64,000 bases of DNA from Kudoa neothunni (Eukaryota; Cnidaria), in assembly GCA_964304625.1 (NCBI GenBank), contig OZ199839.1:868001-932000 (forward strand), read 5' to 3'. How positions within the stretch are numbered: the first letter of the stretch is position 1; each line of letters starts with the position of its first letter. The translations under genes were made by a program, and so were the position numbers. Below, piece by piece: positions 60,201 to 64,000 of this stretch. Under the pieces are notes generated by a model that was not told the DNA's origin, did no database searches, and saw only the letters and a list, made by a program, of their open reading frames with translations.

Positions 60201-61497
60201 TTTGCATTTAATGTTCGTTCCTGTATAGGGAACAAGGTAAGAAATGTCGTCAAAAAGTAAGCATGCATGTGTTTGTTCTGGACTGTGGCAGATTCTAAAA
60301 CTACGAGTCAAAAGGATCGAAAAAAAAATATGCAGTATCTAATGAGGCTAACCTCCTCAGTGTTTTCATTATTCACTTCTTGATTCATGTGCATAAATTA
60401 TTCGCTAAATAAACATTTTTTTAGATTCTCAGGTAATAAAAATTGCCCTTTAGACATGACCCATTCATATTTCTCACAAGAATGTTTACTCAACACTTCT
60501 CAGTCTTGTGGTCAAGTTTATAAAGGTGCATTAGCATTACGAAAAAATCCATTCTACTCATGCTAGAATTCAAGATTTCAATTATATTAAAGAACTTCAT
60601 TTTTATGACCTTTTACACCTCATGATCGTAACTATCAGTTGAGTTCGCAGTGAAACCCGAGTGAACCGTTTAGGGGATTGTTAAAAGAAAAAACTTACTC
60701 GTGAGGCCAAGTTCAATTTTGAAATGGATTATCTACTCATAAAAATAATGATCATAATCTGGCTATCTTTGGAAACTCTCACACAATAATCATATTTAGT
60801 AAACGCTTTATTTTATATATACGATTGTAATCGCTAATATTTCAAAACGTCATTAGCCTAGTCTTGTCACAAAAGTAAATAAATTTTTTGATGAATTTTA
60901 AACGATTTCACAACAACTTATTCAAAAAATTTAATTACAATTGAAATCGCTATTTCAACAGCTCATTATTCGTCGTAATTCAATTATCGATATCCATATG
61001 TGCATTGTAAAATAAGATTTAATTTCCTCTAATCCTTAAATTTTAAGTTATTTTGTATAGTATAATTATAATTAATGGTTATTTTCGAAGATATATTCAT
61101 TTATTTATTAAAATTAATTGGAATATGAGTATATGAGTATATGAGTATGGTTCCAATATGTTTTTGTTTAAAGTTCTTACGTAAAAATCAATATTTATAA
61201 ATGTTTTATGCATTTTTTATAATTAGATTAAGTGTTTTCGTATTTTTTATCAAAGTTAACACCTTTAGCGTGCCCTGTAGTAGATTATTTCTATCAATTC
61301 GGGAAATATTTTGTGGGTCAGTTTTATCAATATATGGGAGTAATATTAACTACTCAACAAATTCATTATCAATATTGAATTTGTAGACATTAAATCTGAA
61401 GTCCATAACAATAATGATCCTAAAGCATGTAAAAAAAGGTTCAATAGTTGGAAAATTTTCCAATATGGAAAGTATTGTTTGGTGTGTCCTTTATAGA
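60201..61497 (+). CDS. Possible cysteine-rich secreted protein exons
   Basis: Three exon-like plus-strand pieces. Near 60201-60236, FAFNVRSCIGNK is flanked by cacag and gtaag. 60425-60566 follows ttttttag and reads FSGNKNCPLDMTHSYF, then C-x7-C spacing and a final FYSC before a stop. 61360-61497 reads EFVDIKSEVHNNNDPKAC, then YGKYCLVCPL. Between the last two, 61201-61386 has a signal-peptide-like start (MFYAFFIIRLSVFVFFIKVN). I cannot join them in one frame, so they may belong to one, several or no genes. No family recognised. Confidence 0.25.
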
Positions 61498-61914
61498 TGT
61501 GAGTATGCTGTAATTGGCATGATTCTAAAAATGTTATTACAATTCGATCGTGTAAATTAATCTTAGATGTTTAATTACGCACTTATGATTTTAAACCTCG
61601 AACATTCGAGGAAAAAGTTACACGAATACCTGGAGGTAGCCACTGTGACCACATAAAAAAATGTATTTAAATAATAAAAATCAATGTATTTAAAGTTATG
61701 AACATAATTAATTATGTTATTTTTTACATTTAAAATGAAATAAATTCGATAAAAATCAATCAATGGTGTATTTTTGTGACGTTTATTTGAGAAAATGCGA
61801 AGAACAGGAATAACTAAGCCTGTATATACTTTGAATAGCGTGAAAAATTAGAAATAAACAGTTTTATTATTGCTTCACTTCACACTTTCTTCTTTTTCAT
61901 CTTCATCTTCATCC

Positions 61915-62700
61915 ATATTAATTATTATTTTTATTAATTATTATTATTATTAATTATTATTATTAATTATTATTATTATTAATTATTATTTTCATTAATT
62001 ATTATTATTATTTTCATTAATTATTATTATTATTTTTATTAATTATTATTATTATTAATTATTATTATTAATTATTATTATTATTAATTATTATTTTCAT
62101 TAATTATTATTATTATTTTCATTAATTATTATTATTATTTTCATTAATTATTATTATTATTTTCATTAATTATTATTATTAATTATTATTTTTGTTAATT
62201 ATTATTATTAATTATTATTATTATTAATTATTATTTTTGTTAATTATTATTATTAATTATTATTATTATTAATTATTATTATTATTTTCATTAATTATTA
62301 TTATTAATTATTATTTTTGTTAATTATTATTTTTGTTAATTATTATTATTAATTATTATTAATTATTATTATTATTAATTATTATTAATTATTATTATTA
62401 TTAATTATTATTATTATTATTATTAATTATTTTTATTAATTAATTATTATTATTATTATTATTTTTATTAATTATTATTATTATTAATTATTATTATTAA
62501 TTATTATTTTTATTAATTATTATTATTTTTATTAATTAATTATTATTAATTAATTATTATTATTATTATTTTTATTAATTATTATTATTATTAATTATTA
62601 TTATTATTTTTATTAATTAATTAATTATTATTAATTATTATTATTATTATTAATTATTATTATTATTAATTATTATTATTTTTATTAATTAATTATTATA
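61915..62700. repeat. ATT/TTAATT low-complexity satellite tract
   Basis: About 790 bp composed almost only of ATT runs punctuated by TTAATTA, with occasional TTTTCATTAATT and TTTTTGTTAATT variants that recur as blocks. On the minus strand it directly precedes a short acidic frame, MDEDEDEKEESVK, near 61.91-61.87 kb, which I consider chance. Confidence 0.93.
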
Positions 62701-63600
62701 ACAACAAAGGTTTTTTATCCTCAAAATCCATTATTTCGTTATGAAATCTCTTCCCTTGTTGACGGAAATAGGTTAAATACATAAATTCATACCTTATAAA
62801 TTAATTAATGAATAAGAATTATATATATTTAGAAAGTCTAGGGCTTTTTAGATTTTGAATTTTTATGTTATGATAAGATAGTCTAAATTAAATTTTAATT
62901 TTAAACAACTATATTTAATTCATTATTTTTTGTTGATATGTAATTTAACCAAATTGTTATAATACACGCGAATTCGCATGCCAGATTAAATTGATTAATA
63001 GAACCAAGTCGTTACAGAAACAAACAAATTTTTAAAAAATTCCTTGCTTCAAAATAGATTTATAAATTTCATCTAACTGCATATAATAAGTAAGCTTATT
63101 TATATACTTTAACTACCTAAGCTTTATTATTTATATGATGGGTTTGTTAAAGTATATGTGGAACATTTTATCTTTTTTGATTTTAAGCCAAAAAAATACA
63201 CATAAAACTACATTATCTGTGTACTTTTAAAATCACTATTATACAAAAAAATACACGTTAGGAAAAAAGAAAATAAAATATTTTGTAAAAGTTATCTACA
63301 CATAATAAGCGCTGATTGACTACCTCCAAGTATTCGAGGGTTGATTTTTAATTCTATCAATTCCTATTTATAGGGTGTATAATCAGTTTATTTTTAACGT
63401 AAATTTTAATTAAATATCTGTGGCGGGGAATAATAAAATAACCTATAGTTAAAACTACATATAGAATATAAAATTTTTACGAACCACTACAATATCTCAT
63501 CTTAATGTAGTGTAATCGGTTGCCAAACCTCATAAAATGTGTGTGGTTTAGATATCCATTACGAATACATCGACTGAATCGATGCGAAAACAAAAAAGAT
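62701..63600. other. AT-rich stretch without a recognised gene
   Basis: Nothing supported beyond possible further exons of the minus-strand gene at the right edge; one candidate acceptor (cgattcag) lies near 63.58 kb. Confidence 0.45.
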
Positions 63601-63639
63601 AACATTTCATTAGATTAGAAATTATAGCGCCCCACTTAC

Positions 63640-63997
63640 AGTTTCAATTGTATTGCTTTCGATTTGTTTTTTTGCGATTTCACGTTGATATTCCAAAATT
63701 ACAGGTTTTTCGGCAAAGTGAACGCTTGGTTTGTTGATTTTATTAGCAACCTTTCGTATGTCGCTTAGAAAAGCAGATTTAACTCCGGAGGAAGTTCTCA
63801 ACAACGAAAAACTCTAATAGAAAAGACGGTAGTTAGAATAAATTCGAATGATAGGCAACTTTTAAATGCATTACAAGTGAATCGGTACTTAGAGGCCGGA
63901 ACTCTCGAATCATTTCAAGATTCATCCAACTAAGACAACTTCTAAAGGTTTCTGTGAAAATATAATTGGAATAAAGCAGAATCATACTTGAAAGCAT
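63640..63997 (-). CDS. 5' part of an unidentified gene, possibly mitochondrial protein
   Basis: Three minus-strand exons join in frame: 63997-63988 (MLS plus one base), 63951-63875 and 63813-63640, with donors GTATGA, GTAATG and GTAAGT. The product starts MLSKTFRSCLSWMNLEMI, is rich in Arg/Ser with few acids at first, then reads SSGVKSAFLSDIRKVANKIN and ends EYQREIAKKQIESNTIET at the last donor. The N-terminus would suit a mitochondrial targeting peptide, but this is inference. Downstream exons were not securely found, so the rest of the gene lies in unresolved sequence to the left. The start codon is only 3 bp from the window edge, so an upstream start cannot be excluded. Confidence 0.5.
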
Positions 63998-64000
63998 TTG

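Noticed and set aside
61870-61912. Short acidic minus-strand frame MDEDEDEKEESVK
   Set aside because: Too short, adjacent to a simple repeat and itself a GAT/GAA repeat; no support as a gene.

Overview
The window is about 70-75% A+T and reads as eukaryotic, very probably animal, nuclear DNA. Genes are split by many short GT...AG introns (mostly 40-60 nt), secreted and membrane proteins are common, there is no operon structure, and about a fifth of the window is transposon-derived (hAT, piggyBac-like, pogo/Tigger, Ty3/Gypsy LTR elements and a SINE-like repeat). The species cannot be fixed by eye. The compact introns, the calnexin and a cysteine-rich C-terminal domain resembling modules I associate with cnidarian extracellular proteins make an AT-rich cnidarian, possibly a myxozoan, a guess only.

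Layout: 1-4.2 kb holds a decayed piggyBac-like transposase and a complete but broken hAT element with perfect 8-bp target duplications. 4.3-7.4 kb (+) is gene A, a secreted/type I membrane protein of small cysteine-bearing modules. 7.4-15.7 kb is mostly empty, with a GC-rich SINE-like repeat at 9.2-9.66 kb and a compact 4-exon gene for an unidentified 240-residue protein (10.9-11.7 kb, -). 15.7-26.0 kb (-) is gene C, a decayed mucin-like gene interrupted in an intron by a Ty3/Gypsy element (17.2-25.36 kb), itself interrupted by a second Gypsy element (20.5-24.4 kb). 28.7-35.6 kb (+) is gene B, a larger relative of A with about 17 fibronectin-III-like modules, a stalk and a transmembrane tail. 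41.46-44.04 kb (-) is gene D, the intact paralogue of C with a 14-unit 36-bp repeat. A-C and B-D are two copies of one convergent gene pair, and C and D also share upstream sequence.

45.9-51.3 kb (+) is a calnexin gene whose 15 exons I could join in frame to 507 residues; one intron is 3.05 kb, the others short. 53.95-56.73 kb is a TTAA-flanked repeat pair enclosing a broken pogo/Tigger element. 57.3-59.1 kb (-) is an unidentified multi-exon membrane-protein gene. 60.2-61.5 kb has possible cysteine-rich exons, 61.9-62.7 kb is an 800-bp ATT/TTAATT low-complexity tract, and the right edge holds the first three exons of a minus-strand gene.

The most unusual content is the duplicated receptor/mucin-like locus (A, C, B, D). 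Both members start with signal peptides and are built from symmetric phase-1 exons, so they are outward-facing proteins likely to diversify quickly. Their function is not known to me. All exon joins are by eye and unconfirmed by transcripts.
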